From DATJPR01 sp963752915 (GTDB lineage: Bacteria > Bacteroidota > Ignavibacteria > UBA10030 > UBA6906): 64,000 nucleotides of DNA. This document shows, piece after piece, positions 7,997 to 17,494 of this stretch. Every line of letters starts with the position of its first letter. The first letter of the stretch is position 1. The notes beneath the pieces are model-generated. The model did not search any database. It was not told the origin of the DNA and saw only the letters and a list, made by a program, of their open reading frames with translations. The stretch spans positions 124,001 through 188,000 of the forward strand of contig CAVVZZ010000013.1 in NCBI GenBank assembly GCA_963752915.1, written 5' to 3'. The position numbers and the translations under genes were made by a program.

Positions 7997-9826
7997 GTGC
8001 ACCTTCAGCTTATCGATTGGTTCATCGTCGCTGGAACGCTCATCATCTGTTTCTTTCCCGCCCTCTTTTTCGGCAAGCGCGCCGGAAAAAGTACATCGGA
8101 GTTCTTCGTCTCCGGCCGCTCTGTCCCCTGGTGGCTCGCCGGCCTTTCGATGGTGGCAACGACCTTCAGCAGCGATACCCCGAATCTCGTCACGGACATC
8201 GTCCGACGACAGGGGGTGTCGGGCAACTGGGTCTGGTGGGCTTTTGTCCTTACCGGCGTCGCGACCGTGTTCTTCTATGCAAGGCTTTGGAGACGGTCCG
8301 GCGTGATGACCGATCTCGAATTCTATGAACTGCGGTATTCCGGAAAAGTCGCAGGGGTTGTGCGGGGGTTCCGGTCGGTGTACCTCGGGTTGTTCTTCAA
8401 CTGCATGATCATGGCCACAGTGAACCTGGCCGCATGCAAAATCGCGGCGGTACTCTTCGGCCTGGACCGGTGGCAGACGCTGCTCGCCGTCGGTCTTCTG
8501 AACGTCATCTTCGCGACGCACTCCGGCCTCTGGGGAGTGTTGGTCATTGACATGGTTCAGTTCTTCATCAAGATGACCGCGGTCATCGCGGCGGCCTATT
8601 TCGCCGTCCAGCTCCCGCAGATCGGCGGGCTCTCAGGCCTGGTCGATAAGCTCTCGGTCCTCCGCGGTCCGAACGGCGTGAATTACCTGAACATCCTTCC
8701 GGATTTCACAAACACCTGGGACATTGCCGTCGCGGTCTTTATCATGCCCATCGCCGTCCAGTGGTGGGCGGTCTGGTATCCCGGCGCCGAGCCCGGCGGC
8801 GGGAGTTATATCGCCCAGCGTATGCTTGCTTCCAAATCGGAGAAGGACGCGCTCGGTGCCGTGCTCTTCTTCAATGTGGCGCACTATGTTCTCCGCCCGT
8901 GGCCGTGGATCCTGGTGGGACTCTGCTCGATCATCGTCTATCCGCAACTCTCCGACATCCAGAACGCGTTTCCCCATCTCAATCCAGCCTTGCTCGGCCA
9001 CGATATCGCCTATCCCGCGATGCTCCGATTTCTTCCGGTGGGCTTCATCGGGCTGATGGTCGGCGGGCTGATTGCGGCGAACTCCTCGACAATCCTGACC
9101 CATCTCAACTGGGGTGCGTCGTACCTGGTCCATGACTTCTATCGACGATTCGTCAAACGGGAAGCGACAGAGAAACACTACGTGATGGCGGGACGGATTG
9201 CCACGATCATCCTGTTTGTCCTTTCGTCGTCTCTCGTGTTCTTTCTCGACACGGCAAAGGATGCCTTCGATATCATTTTGCAGGTCGGTGCAGGGACGGG
9301 CTTGCTCTATCTGGTCCGGTGGTTCTGGTGGCGCGTGAATGCCTGGAGCGAAATCGTCGCGATGGGGAGCTCGTTCATCGTTTCCGCAGGACTGCTGGTT
9401 CTCGGCAGGAATGGTATCCATCTGAGTACGCATGTGGCGCTCCTCGTCACCATTGCGGTGACCACCGTCTGCTGGGTGACGACGGCGTATCTGGGTCCCC
9501 AGACCGATATGGAGACGCTGATCTCATTCTATCGCAAGGTTCGTCCATTCGGACCGGGTTGGAAGAGGGTCCGTCTGGCCGCGGGCTTCAAGGATGACGA
9601 AAACGTGTCAGGCGACAACATCCCGATGGCACTTCTCGGATGGGTGGCCGGCTGCACGATGATCTGGTCGGCGCTGTTCGTTGTCGGGAACGTCCTGTAC
9701 GGCCGAATGGAATATGCCGGAATTCTCTTTGCCGCATTTCTTGTGAGCGGAGGAGCTCTGCTCGTTGTCGTCCGCAGGCTCTGGGACAAAAGCGCTGCCG
9801 ATGAACTCACTGAACATCAAGTCTGA
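7997..9826 (+). CDS. sodium:solute symporter (SSS family)
   Basis: A 609-aa inner-membrane protein with about 14 hydrophobic helices. The start is GTG at 7997 with GGAAAGGGAA before it. Early residues GKRAGKSTSEFFVSGRSVPWWLAG and the following STFSSDTPNL-like segment are typical of sodium-dependent sugar/solute symporters of the SSS family, and the length is at the upper end because of an extended C-terminal part. It lies between GlmU-like and NagB/PIG-L genes, so uptake of an amino sugar or a chitin/peptidoglycan fragment is a reasonable guess, but the substrate is not evident from sequence. Confidence 0.88.
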   Translation: MHLQLIDWFIVAGTLIICFFPALFFGKRAGKSTSEFFVSGRSVPWWLAGLSMVATTFSSDTPNLVTDIVRRQGVSGNWVWWAFVLTGVATVFFYARLWRRSGVMTDLEFYELRYSGKVAGVVRGFRSVYLGLFFNCMIMATVNLAACKIAAVLFGLDRWQTLLAVGLLNVIFATHSGLWGVLVIDMVQFFIKMTAVIAAAYFAVQLPQIGGLSGLVDKLSVLRGPNGVNYLNILPDFTNTWDIAVAVFIMPIAVQWWAVWYPGAEPGGGSYIAQRMLASKSEKDALGAVLFFNVAHYVLRPWPWILVGLCSIIVYPQLSDIQNAFPHLNPALLGHDIAYPAMLRFLPVGFIGLMVGGLIAANSSTILTHLNWGASYLVHDFYRRFVKREATEKHYVMAGRIATIILFVLSSSLVFFLDTAKDAFDIILQVGAGTGLLYLVRWFWWRVNAWSEIVAMGSSFIVSAGLLVLGRNGIHLSTHVALLVTIAVTTVCWVTTAYLGPQTDMETLISFYRKVRPFGPGWKRVRLAAGFKDDENVSGDNIPMALLGWVAGCTMIWSALFVVGNVLYGRMEYAGILFAAFLVSGGALLVVVRRLWDKSAADELTEHQV

Positions 9827-9842
9827 CAACCACGAAAGCACA

Positions 9843-12197
9843 ATGGAACTCCGAGTGTACAACGGGACGTCTGAAGTTGAAGAACGCGAGCTGAAACGGA
9901 GCGGCCGAAAGGCGCTGTATGCTCCGAGCGAACACATCGCAGTAATCGAGGTCGCCAACTTCCCGATGCTGGGAAAAATGACGGCGCTCCGGTTCATCGA
10001 ATGGGTCCTGAAAAACCCTGGCGGCGTGATCTCGCTCCCGACAGGGAAGACGCCCGAACACTTCATCCGTTGGGTGCAACGGATCCTGGAACAGTGGGAT
10101 TCCAAAGATATCCAGAAGCTCCTCGGCGAAAGCGGCATGAACGGAAGCAAGAAGCCGGACATGAAGAGCCTGAGTTTCGTGCAGATCGATGAATTCTATC
10201 CGGTCGATGCCGGTCATCACAACAGTTTCCACTACTATGTCAACGAATTCTATTTGAAGGGATTCGGTCTCACCCCGTCTCATGCCTTGCTGATCAACAC
10301 CACGTCGCTCGGCCTTCCGCCGAACAAGGCGATGTCCGAGGTGTTTCCGAACGGTGTCGTCGACTTGACGCTTCGCGTCCGGCAGACGCGATCGGACCTC
10401 GAACGACTGCAACGGGAAGTGATCAATCGGGTTGATGAGTTCTGCGCCGAATACGAGACCCGGATCCGGGAGATGGGGGGGATAGGATTCTTTCTCGGGG
10501 GGATCGGGCCTGATGGCCATATCGCATTCAATGTCCGCGGATCGAGTCATTATTCCGTCACACGGCTCACAGGAACGAATTACGAAACGCAGGCGGCCGC
10601 AGCGACCGACCTCGGTGGAATCGAGATTTCCCGCACCCGGCTCGTGATCACGATCGGCCTCGCAAGCATCACCTTCAACCCGACAGTAACCGCCCTGATC
10701 ATCGCGGCAGGCGAATCCAAGTCCGCTGTCGTCGCACAGGCGATCCAAAGTCCGAAGAGCCAGCAATATCCGGCGTCGTGTCTCCAGGGGCTGCCCCATG
10801 CCCGGTTCTACCTGACAAAAGGCGCGGCAAAGGGCCTGGTGGAACGACAGCTCGAAGACTTCTCCCGCCGGCAGTCGCTCAAACCGCGGGACGAGGAGGA
10901 TGTCGTTTCTTCCATCTCCCTCACGTTGAACAAGCCCCTCCTCGAATTGACGGCTGGCGACGTCCAGACAGACCGGTTCGGGGAGATCCTGCTCAAGAAA
11001 ACGGGCAAGGCGTCGCATCTCCTCGCACGGGATGCGCATGAATCAATCGTCAGAAAAATCAAACGAGGCCTTGCACCGATTTCAAACACGGTCTTTCTCC
11101 ACACGGAACCGCACCACGACGATATCATGCTGGGCTACCTGGCATATATTTATCATCTTGTCCGCGATCCGACAAACCAGCACTATTTTGCCAATCTCAC
11201 GTCGGGGTTCACTTCGGTTTCGAACGCATTCTTCCGATCCATTCTGATGAAGGTCGAGAATTTTCTTGCCTCTGGAGAGCTTTCCGCGCTGTTAAAGCAG
11301 GGGTACTTTGAACCGCAGGACAGGCATAAGCAGATGCAGGACGTCTACCTCTATCTCGATGGAAATGCCTCGCGGACAAGCGAGTGGATGGACGAAGCCG
11401 ACGGGAGAAGGATGCTGAGGAACCTTATCGGATATTTTCATACCTCCGACCTTCAAGCACTGAAAGAGCACGTCGCCGAGCTCATCCGCTATGTCGATAC
11501 CCAGTATCCCGGGGCAAAGGATCCACCGCAGGTCCAATTCCTGAAGGGGACGATCCGCGAATTCGAAGTGGAACGACTGTGGGCGTATTTCGGCATTGAA
11601 AACGATCGCGTCTTCCCCCTGCGACTCGGTTTTTATACCGGCGATATCTTTACGCCGGAACCCGAAGTCAATCGCGACGCGCTTCCCATCCTTGACGTGC
11701 TACGCAAGGTGAAGCCAAACGTTGTCTCTGTTGCGTTCGATCCGGAAGGGAGCGGACCCGACACGCACTACAAAGCCCTCCAGGCCGTCAGCGAAGCTCT
11801 TCGGCTCTACGAAAAGGAAAGTGGAGATTCGAAGGTCAAAATATGGGGATATCGGAACGTCTGGTACCGCTATCGAATCGCGGAAGCGGATGTTATGCCT
11901 CCGGTTTCATTAAACACGCTCTCGATGCTCCACACGGCCTTTATGACGTGCTTCAGTTCCCAAAGTGCTGCTTCTTTCCCGAGTTACGAGCACGACGGTC
12001 CGTTCTCGGAACTTGCGCAGACGATCCAGGTCCAGCAGTATGGGATGGTGAAAACGTGTCTTGGCTCCGAGTTCTTTTTGAAAAACGAACATCCGCGTTT
12101 GCGCGCGGCGCGCGGCATGATTTATTTGAAAGAGATGGACCTGAAGGAGTTCTTCGAGATGGTCAGAGAGCTGAAGAAGATTACGGAGAATGTCTAA
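9843..12197 (+). CDS. NagB-like domain fused to PIG-L (LmbE-like) deacetylase domain
   Basis: About 784 aa starting at MELRVYNGTSE. An earlier in-frame ATG (9801) would overlap the symporter gene. Residues about 25-335 resemble glucosamine-6-phosphate deaminase (LPTGKTPEHFIRW, VQIDEFYPVD, GGIGPDGHIAFNVRGSS). Residues from about 410 form a PIG-L-type zinc deacetylase (HTEPHHDDIMLGY, metal-binding His-Asp-Asp). Such fusions are known in Bacteroidota, where one chain could deacetylate and then deaminate GlcNAc-6-phosphate. In the NagB half the catalytic Glu of FNEP is Val (FNVRG), so its deaminase activity is doubtful. Its place downstream of nagB and the symporter supports a role in amino-sugar use. 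Confidence 0.85.
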   Translation: MELRVYNGTSEVEERELKRSGRKALYAPSEHIAVIEVANFPMLGKMTALRFIEWVLKNPGGVISLPTGKTPEHFIRWVQRILEQWDSKDIQKLLGESGMNGSKKPDMKSLSFVQIDEFYPVDAGHHNSFHYYVNEFYLKGFGLTPSHALLINTTSLGLPPNKAMSEVFPNGVVDLTLRVRQTRSDLERLQREVINRVDEFCAEYETRIREMGGIGFFLGGIGPDGHIAFNVRGSSHYSVTRLTGTNYETQAAAATDLGGIEISRTRLVITIGLASITFNPTVTALIIAAGESKSAVVAQAIQSPKSQQYPASCLQGLPHARFYLTKGAAKGLVERQLEDFSRRQSLKPRDEEDVVSSISLTLNKPLLELTAGDVQTDRFGEILLKKTGKASHLLARDAHESIVRKIKRGLAPISNTVFLHTEPHHDDIMLGYLAYIYHLVRDPTNQHYFANLTSGFTSVSNAFFRSILMKVENFLASGELSALLKQGYFEPQDRHKQMQDVYLYLDGNASRTSEWMDEADGRRMLRNLIGYFHTSDLQALKEHVAELIRYVDTQYPGAKDPPQVQFLKGTIREFEVERLWAYFGIENDRVFPLRLGFYTGDIFTPEPEVNRDALPILDVLRKVKPNVVSVAFDPEGSGPDTHYKALQAVSEALRLYEKESGDSKVKIWGYRNVWYRYRIAEADVMPPVSLNTLSMLHTAFMTCFSSQSAASFPSYEHDGPFSELAQTIQVQQYGMVKTCLGSEFFLKNEHPRLRAARGMIYLKEMDLKEFFEMVRELKKITENV

Positions 12198-12208
12198 AGG
12201 ATACACTA

Positions 12209-12240
12209 TGGAAGATGGAAGATTGAGGATCGAGGATTGA
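12209..12240. repeat. degenerate GA-rich short repeats
   Basis: Imperfect repeats of GAAGAT/GAGGAT units directly after the NagB/PIG-L gene. They have no coding value and look like slippage-generated intergenic sequence. Confidence 0.4.
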
Positions 12241-12434
12241 TAAGGGAAGGAAGAGGCGAGGGGAACACGGGGGACTCTGAGTCGGTGATCGATTATCAAT
12301 CGCATTGGACTCCCTCATGAATCTTCATAATGATTCGTAACATAAAGATAATCGGCATCCCAGAACCACTCCTTGTCTTTTCAGCAAACGCCGGATCAAG
12401 TTGGGACGATTCGGCGTTACTATGAGGGGGGCGG

Positions 12435-12455
12435 CAGGCATCAGGCATCAGGCAT
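12435..12455. repeat. three tandem copies of CAGGCAT
   Basis: A 7-bp unit repeated three times without mismatch, about 30 bp before the trehalose synthase start. It could vary in copy number and change the distance between promoter and start codon. Confidence 0.6.
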
Positions 12456-12482
12456 GGGGAAGGACTCAGTGAGGATGAAAGC

Positions 12483-14768
12483 ATGAAACAGCGGCCACTC
12501 AACGAACGGCGTCTCCTGATCGTCTCGAACCGACTCCCGTTCACGATCGTGACGGAGGGAGAGCGCTATCTCTGGAAAGAGAGCACGGGAGGGCTGGTAT
12601 CGGGTCTTTCCTCGTATCTTGCCACGGTCGGAACCGGCCAGGATGTTCCCGGGGATTGGCGATGGGTTGGCTGGCCTGGCGGGACGGTCCCTGACGCCGC
12701 CCGCGACGACGTTTCCAGCCGCGCGCGCGAGGAATTCCGGTCCATCCCCGTCTATCTTTCGCATGATGAGATGGAGAAGTTTTACAACGGATTCTGCAAT
12801 CGGACCATTTGGCCGCTCTTCCATTACTTTCCGACAACGACACAGTTCAATGACGAGTTCTGGGAAGAGTACGTCCGTGTCAACAGACTTTTCTGCGAGG
12901 TGGTCGCAGCGAATACGCGCGAAGGGGACTTGATTTGGGTCCATGATTATCATCTCATGCTCCTCCCGGCGATGCTCCGGGAAACTTTGGGCTCGACTCC
13001 GATTTCGTTCTTTCTCCATATTCCTTTCCCTTCGTTTGAACTGTTCCGTCTTCTCCCGGCCCAATGGCGCCGCGAGATCCTCTCAGGACTGCTCGGCGCT
13101 GATCTCGTCGGGTTTCACACCTTCGAATACACCCAGCATTTCCTCCAGTCCGTGTTGCGCGTGCTCGGGTACGACAATCAATTGGGATCCCTCGTCCTTC
13201 CGCAAGGGATCGTAAAAGTCGATACCTTTCCGATGGGGATCGATTATACCCGGTTTGCAGAAAGCACCAGTCAGCCGGCGGTCGCGAAGGAGCGACTCGC
13301 GATGCAGGCCATCCTGAACACGCGAAAACTGATCCTGTCGGTGGATCGGCTGGACTACACGAAGGGCATTCTGAACCGGCTCGAAGGATTCGAGCTTCTC
13401 CTCGAACTCCACCCGGAGTGGAGGGAAAAGGTCGTCCTGGTAATGGTCGTCGTCCCGTCGAGAGTTGTCGTCGACAAATACGAAGAGATGAAGAAACAGA
13501 TCGAGGAGTATGTGGGGAAGATCAATGGCCGGTTCGGCAGTATTGGGTGGACCCCAGTGATCTATCAATACCGACAACTCTCGTTTGAACCCCTTGCGGC
13601 GCTCTACAGTCTTGCGGACATCGCGCTCGTGACTCCGTTACGGGATGGGATGAACCTCGTTGCAAAAGAGTACGTCGCGACGAAGGGGGAGGGCGACGGT
13701 GTTCTCATTCTCAGCGAGATGGCAGGGGCGGCAAAGGAGCTTGGCGAAGCGATCGTGATCAACCCCAATGCCAAAAAGGAAATCGCTGCCGCGCTCAATG
13801 AAGCGCTGGAATTGCCTCCTGACGAGCGCCGCCGCCGGATGCATGTCATGCAGGGACGGCTGAGACGCTATACAGTCAACCGGTGGGCCACGGATATCGT
13901 TGCGTCACTCCTTCAGACGGCCGGTGAGCAGGAGGTGTTTCTGGCAAAGGTTGCGACGAAGGAGTCGCTCCGACGCATGCTCGACGACTATGAATCATCC
14001 GGCCGGAGAATGCTCTTGCTGGACTACGACGGGACGCTTGTTCCGTTCTCGCGCCGGCCGTCGCTCGCGTCGCCTCCCCGCGACATCATAGCCCTTCTCA
14101 GAACGCTCTCGAGCGTCCCGGGAAATTGCGTGGCGCTGGTCAGCGGGAGGGACCGGGGGACGCTCGAGCGCTGGTTCGGCGACCTTCCGCTGCACCTGGC
14201 CGCCGAACACGGGATCTGGTTGCGCGAGCCCGGTGCACAATGGTCGATGATGAAAAATCAGTCGCACGAATGGAAGCCGCAGATCCGCCCCATGTTCGAA
14301 CGGTATGCTGATCGGCTCCCTGGCGCCTTCGTCGAGGAAAAAGAGTTTTCTCTCGTCTGGCACTATCGCAATGCCGATCCGGAACAAAGCGAGCTGCTGG
14401 TCGGCGAGCTGAAGGACCTTCTTGTCTCGATGACGGCAAACCTCGATCTGCAGGTGCTGCAGGGGAACAAGGTGGTCGAGATCCGGTTGGCGGGTGTGAA
14501 CAAGGGGACGGCGGCGCTCCAATGGATGGCGGAAGAGAAGCCGGAGTTCGTCCTTGCTGCGGGGGACGATTGGACGGATGAAGACCTCTTTGCGGTCTTG
14601 CCGGAGACGGCATGGTCGTTTCGTGTCGGGATCACCAGCAGTCGCGCCCGATCGAACGTCAGGGGCTGCGGGGACGTCGTTCGGATCCTTGAGCAAATCG
14701 CGTCGATCGAAACGCAGGCGGTCTCCGCAGGACGGCCAAAGGTCCGGGCGTTCCGGCGCGGGAGCTAG
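12483..14768 (+). CDS. otsAB: bifunctional trehalose-6-phosphate synthase / trehalose-phosphatase
   Basis: A 761-aa cytoplasmic fusion. Residues about 10-480 are a GT20 trehalose-6-phosphate synthase (LLIVSNRLPF, GGLVSGL, WVHDYHLMLLP, HIPFPSFELFR, VDRLDYTKGI, LRDGMNLVAKEY). Residues about 505-750 are a HAD-type phosphatase (LLLDYDGTLVPF with the nucleophile Asp near residue 514; GDDWTDEDLF). It should make trehalose from UDP-glucose and glucose-6-phosphate in one chain. Both domains keep their key motifs. A GAGGA element precedes the ATG. The next gene, convergent, is a trehalase with a signal peptide. The symbol is a descriptive label for the fusion. Confidence 0.93.
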   Translation: MKQRPLNERRLLIVSNRLPFTIVTEGERYLWKESTGGLVSGLSSYLATVGTGQDVPGDWRWVGWPGGTVPDAARDDVSSRAREEFRSIPVYLSHDEMEKFYNGFCNRTIWPLFHYFPTTTQFNDEFWEEYVRVNRLFCEVVAANTREGDLIWVHDYHLMLLPAMLRETLGSTPISFFLHIPFPSFELFRLLPAQWRREILSGLLGADLVGFHTFEYTQHFLQSVLRVLGYDNQLGSLVLPQGIVKVDTFPMGIDYTRFAESTSQPAVAKERLAMQAILNTRKLILSVDRLDYTKGILNRLEGFELLLELHPEWREKVVLVMVVVPSRVVVDKYEEMKKQIEEYVGKINGRFGSIGWTPVIYQYRQLSFEPLAALYSLADIALVTPLRDGMNLVAKEYVATKGEGDGVLILSEMAGAAKELGEAIVINPNAKKEIAAALNEALELPPDERRRRMHVMQGRLRRYTVNRWATDIVASLLQTAGEQEVFLAKVATKESLRRMLDDYESSGRRMLLLDYDGTLVPFSRRPSLASPPRDIIALLRTLSSVPGNCVALVSGRDRGTLERWFGDLPLHLAAEHGIWLREPGAQWSMMKNQSHEWKPQIRPMFERYADRLPGAFVEEKEFSLVWHYRNADPEQSELLVGELKDLLVSMTANLDLQVLQGNKVVEIRLAGVNKGTAALQWMAEEKPEFVLAAGDDWTDEDLFAVLPETAWSFRVGITSSRARSNVRGCGDVVRILEQIASIETQAVSAGRPKVRAFRRGS

Positions 14769-14790
14769 ACACTGCAGCAGCGAACGTCCA

Positions 14791-16821
14791 TCACGGATTC
14801 GGAGGGAGTTCGGAGGATAGGTCGGGGAAGATCCACTCCGGCGGAATCAGCCGGTTCAGCCTCGCCACGTCCTCATCGTGAAGAAACGTCCTCCCGACCA
14901 CGTACGAAGCATTGGTCCAACCGAATCCTTCCCGCGTGAGATACGAAAACGTGGTTCCAACGTTGCCGTATTCTGCGAAGACCTGCGACGAACGAATGAC
15001 GACGTCATATTTTTCGGCGATGGTTCCGTTGTAGTTGCACGCGTTCACCGTGACCGTGTACAGCCAGCGATAGGCGAGATCGCGCGCGAGACCTGCATAA
15101 CCGTACCGGCGGAGCCCCGACCACACCAGCATCTGGTGGGGGGCCCAACCAAAGGGGTAGTCCCATTGCGTCTGCGGGTGATCCTGTGTGATCGGCCCAC
15201 GCGAGTGTTCTGTCGATCCAACAATCCCGCCAGGCATTGCCAGAAGAGGAATCGCAGTCCGAACGAGACGGCGAGCCTGTGCCCGGTCAACCAGTCCGGC
15301 CCAGAGCGGATACAGTGTTGTGGCGCTGACGAAATCCGTCTGTCTGCCTTCAACAACATTGTAATCGAAGAACAATCCCTTCTTTTCGTTCCAGAGGTAT
15401 TTCGCCATCAGAGCTTTGCGTTTTCGCGCGGCCAGCTCCCAGCGTTTTGCCGTCACCACTGTCCCATCAGCAAGCGTCAACCTCCCCCCGAAAACCGTTG
15501 TGATCGCAGTCGCGAGGTCCGATTCCGCTTTGTACAGCAGCGAGTTCAGATCAACGGTCGCCAGCTCGGCGCAATCATTCAAGAGTCGATAGCTCGCGTC
15601 ATGACCGGATTCGCGCATGCTACGGTCGTCCTTGAAGAACTTGTCCAGCTCCGGAATCCTCACCGTACCGTTCGTGTACTCCTTTTCAAGGTGTTCTACG
15701 GTTTCGCCGCGGGCTTTGGCATACTGCTCGAATTCCTTGTCGTATCTCCCCGGCTCCACCTCCGGCGGCGGCCCTGACCCTGTGTCGAAATACCTGCTTA
15801 GCCCGATCGGTGTCATGTGATCCGAGGCCATCCAGACCTGCCGGTATTCCCGTATCGCCGCGTCGAGGCCTCTGGCGAGCCATTGCCTGTTGGCCTGGCT
15901 CTTCGGGAGGCGATCGTACACGGCGAGGACCATCGACGTCAGAAACGGAGGTTGAGAGCGTGTCAGATAGTACGTACGATTCGCGTTCAGAATTTTGCCG
16001 TAGTTCTGTATCTCGTACACAAAGTTGTCTACCATCGAGCGTGCAAGATCGATCTTCCCGTCCTGAAGAAGCCCGAGCGTCATGAAGTAACTGTCCCACC
16101 CATACATTTCATTGAACCGCCCGCCCGGGACAACAAAAGGAAGGCCCTCCACACTCCCGTCCTCTCCCCGTCGAAGTCCAAGGCTGAGCACACCTTCCTT
16201 TCCGTCAAGGCCTTTCAAGAACGCCGGTGTCACCGACTCGGGAATCCTGACGACGTTCATTTCCAGCGATGGGTGCTCGCTCGCAATGCGAGAGAAATAT
16301 CCGAACGCCATCGTGTCTGACGGCGGCACATAGACGTAGTGCCGCCCGTTGGTGGTCGTCGTTTTCTCGTCACGGAAGACTCCCGGGAGACCCGCTGCAT
16401 CGATGCGTCTCGTGAGGCCATTCCAGTACGACGACTTAATGGCATCTGCGATGTGATTGAACGGAGGTGAGAACACGTCGGCAACTGAGAGCTGTACAGT
16501 ATCTCTTCGCTCATCCTGTGCTGTTTTGAGAAACGCGAGAAGGTTTGCCAGATGATAGGTGCCGGACACTTCGAAGGCCCTGGCGTCCGTGGCCCTCAGC
16601 CAGAAGCGCTTGTCGCCCCGGAATGTCCCGGCGATGTGGGGATCGTCGATGGTGATTCTCTTGTCTCCATCCGTGTCCTCATCGGCGAGAAGTGAGTCGA
16701 GCATTGGCATCACCCGGACCCAGAGTCCGTGATGCGAAGACCCTTGGGCGGGAAGGCGGTCCTGCAGCACGAAGGAGAGTGTCAGGACCGCAAACACCGC
16801 TCGGAGAATGTTGGATCTCAT
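14791..16821 (-). CDS. treA: exported trehalase, GH37
   Basis: About 676 aa from the ATG at 16821, which gives a clear signal peptide (MRSNILRAVFAVLTLSFVLQ...LPAQG). Both GH37 signatures are present: PGGRFNEMYGWDSYF and QWDYPFGWAPHQ. Family knowledge: it splits trehalose into two glucose molecules in the periplasm or outside. Upstream in-frame starts exist to 17001 but would hide the signal peptide. It is convergent with the trehalose-synthesis fusion, with only 22 bp between stop codons, so the cell both makes trehalose inside and can recover it outside. Confidence 0.92.
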   Translation of the reverse strand: MRSNILRAVFAVLTLSFVLQDRLPAQGSSHHGLWVRVMPMLDSLLADEDTDGDKRITIDDPHIAGTFRGDKRFWLRATDARAFEVSGTYHLANLLAFLKTAQDERRDTVQLSVADVFSPPFNHIADAIKSSYWNGLTRRIDAAGLPGVFRDEKTTTTNGRHYVYVPPSDTMAFGYFSRIASEHPSLEMNVVRIPESVTPAFLKGLDGKEGVLSLGLRRGEDGSVEGLPFVVPGGRFNEMYGWDSYFMTLGLLQDGKIDLARSMVDNFVYEIQNYGKILNANRTYYLTRSQPPFLTSMVLAVYDRLPKSQANRQWLARGLDAAIREYRQVWMASDHMTPIGLSRYFDTGSGPPPEVEPGRYDKEFEQYAKARGETVEHLEKEYTNGTVRIPELDKFFKDDRSMRESGHDASYRLLNDCAELATVDLNSLLYKAESDLATAITTVFGGRLTLADGTVVTAKRWELAARKRKALMAKYLWNEKKGLFFDYNVVEGRQTDFVSATTLYPLWAGLVDRAQARRLVRTAIPLLAMPGGIVGSTEHSRGPITQDHPQTQWDYPFGWAPHQMLVWSGLRRYGYAGLARDLAYRWLYTVTVNACNYNGTIAEKYDVVIRSSQVFAEYGNVGTTFSYLTREGFGWTNASYVVGRTFLHDEDVARLNRLIPPEWIFPDLSSELPPNP

Positions 16822-17494
16822 AGTATTACCTGCGGGGATCAGGGTTGCCTTCTCCGGCGTAACGTCGAGGCCATCCTTCCCGATTCGCAGACCGGAATGC
16901 CCGAAGAGCACCTGTTGTAGCAAGCCGCGGCGGTGCGGAAAAACCGATGGTCGAATCCGGAACATGTTCATACGCTGGATGCATCTTCCGTCGGGTATCA
17001 TAGGGAATTGTCAGCTTCGACGCAATTCGGTCCCAAAGGGGATTGGGATTATCGCCCCTCGTCGACAGAGACGGCATGTTCGATCCTGTACGAATTTTTC
17101 GATGAATCGTAACGCATGCGGCTAGACCAGAAGCCGGCTGTCACATGAATTTCACACAGCGCATTCCCGTTCGCGATTCCACGAAGGCCGTCGCATCCCG
17201 TTAGCAAATAGCGTGCCGGTATGGGAATAAAGGCGAATGCCATCCCCATGGTCGCCCACTTGATTTCCGATGGCGGGAGGCGTAGATTTCAATCATGCGG
17301 GTCTTCCCGGCATTGTTTCTTCGCTGTGTTCTAAGAATGTTCGAGGAGGCCTTGTACCCTCCAGAGAGGGGCAATGGTTCCTTTCGGTAGCCACTTTGGA
17401 TTGTAGGGACGGATACCTCTGATTCGAGTTTCCCACCTGGCTGCTCCTGTAGTTCTCCCTGATATCTCGTGTTGTCCCGGCAAGGAGTTCGCCC
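16822..17494. other. intergenic region between divergent trehalase and histidine kinase
   Basis: 673 bp that must hold two divergent promoters. Clear features are few: a GGAGG...CCTCC pairing near 17344-17361 and a strong AAGGAG ribosome binding site just before 17495. I see no RNA gene, repeat or convincing coding frame. Confidence 0.4.
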
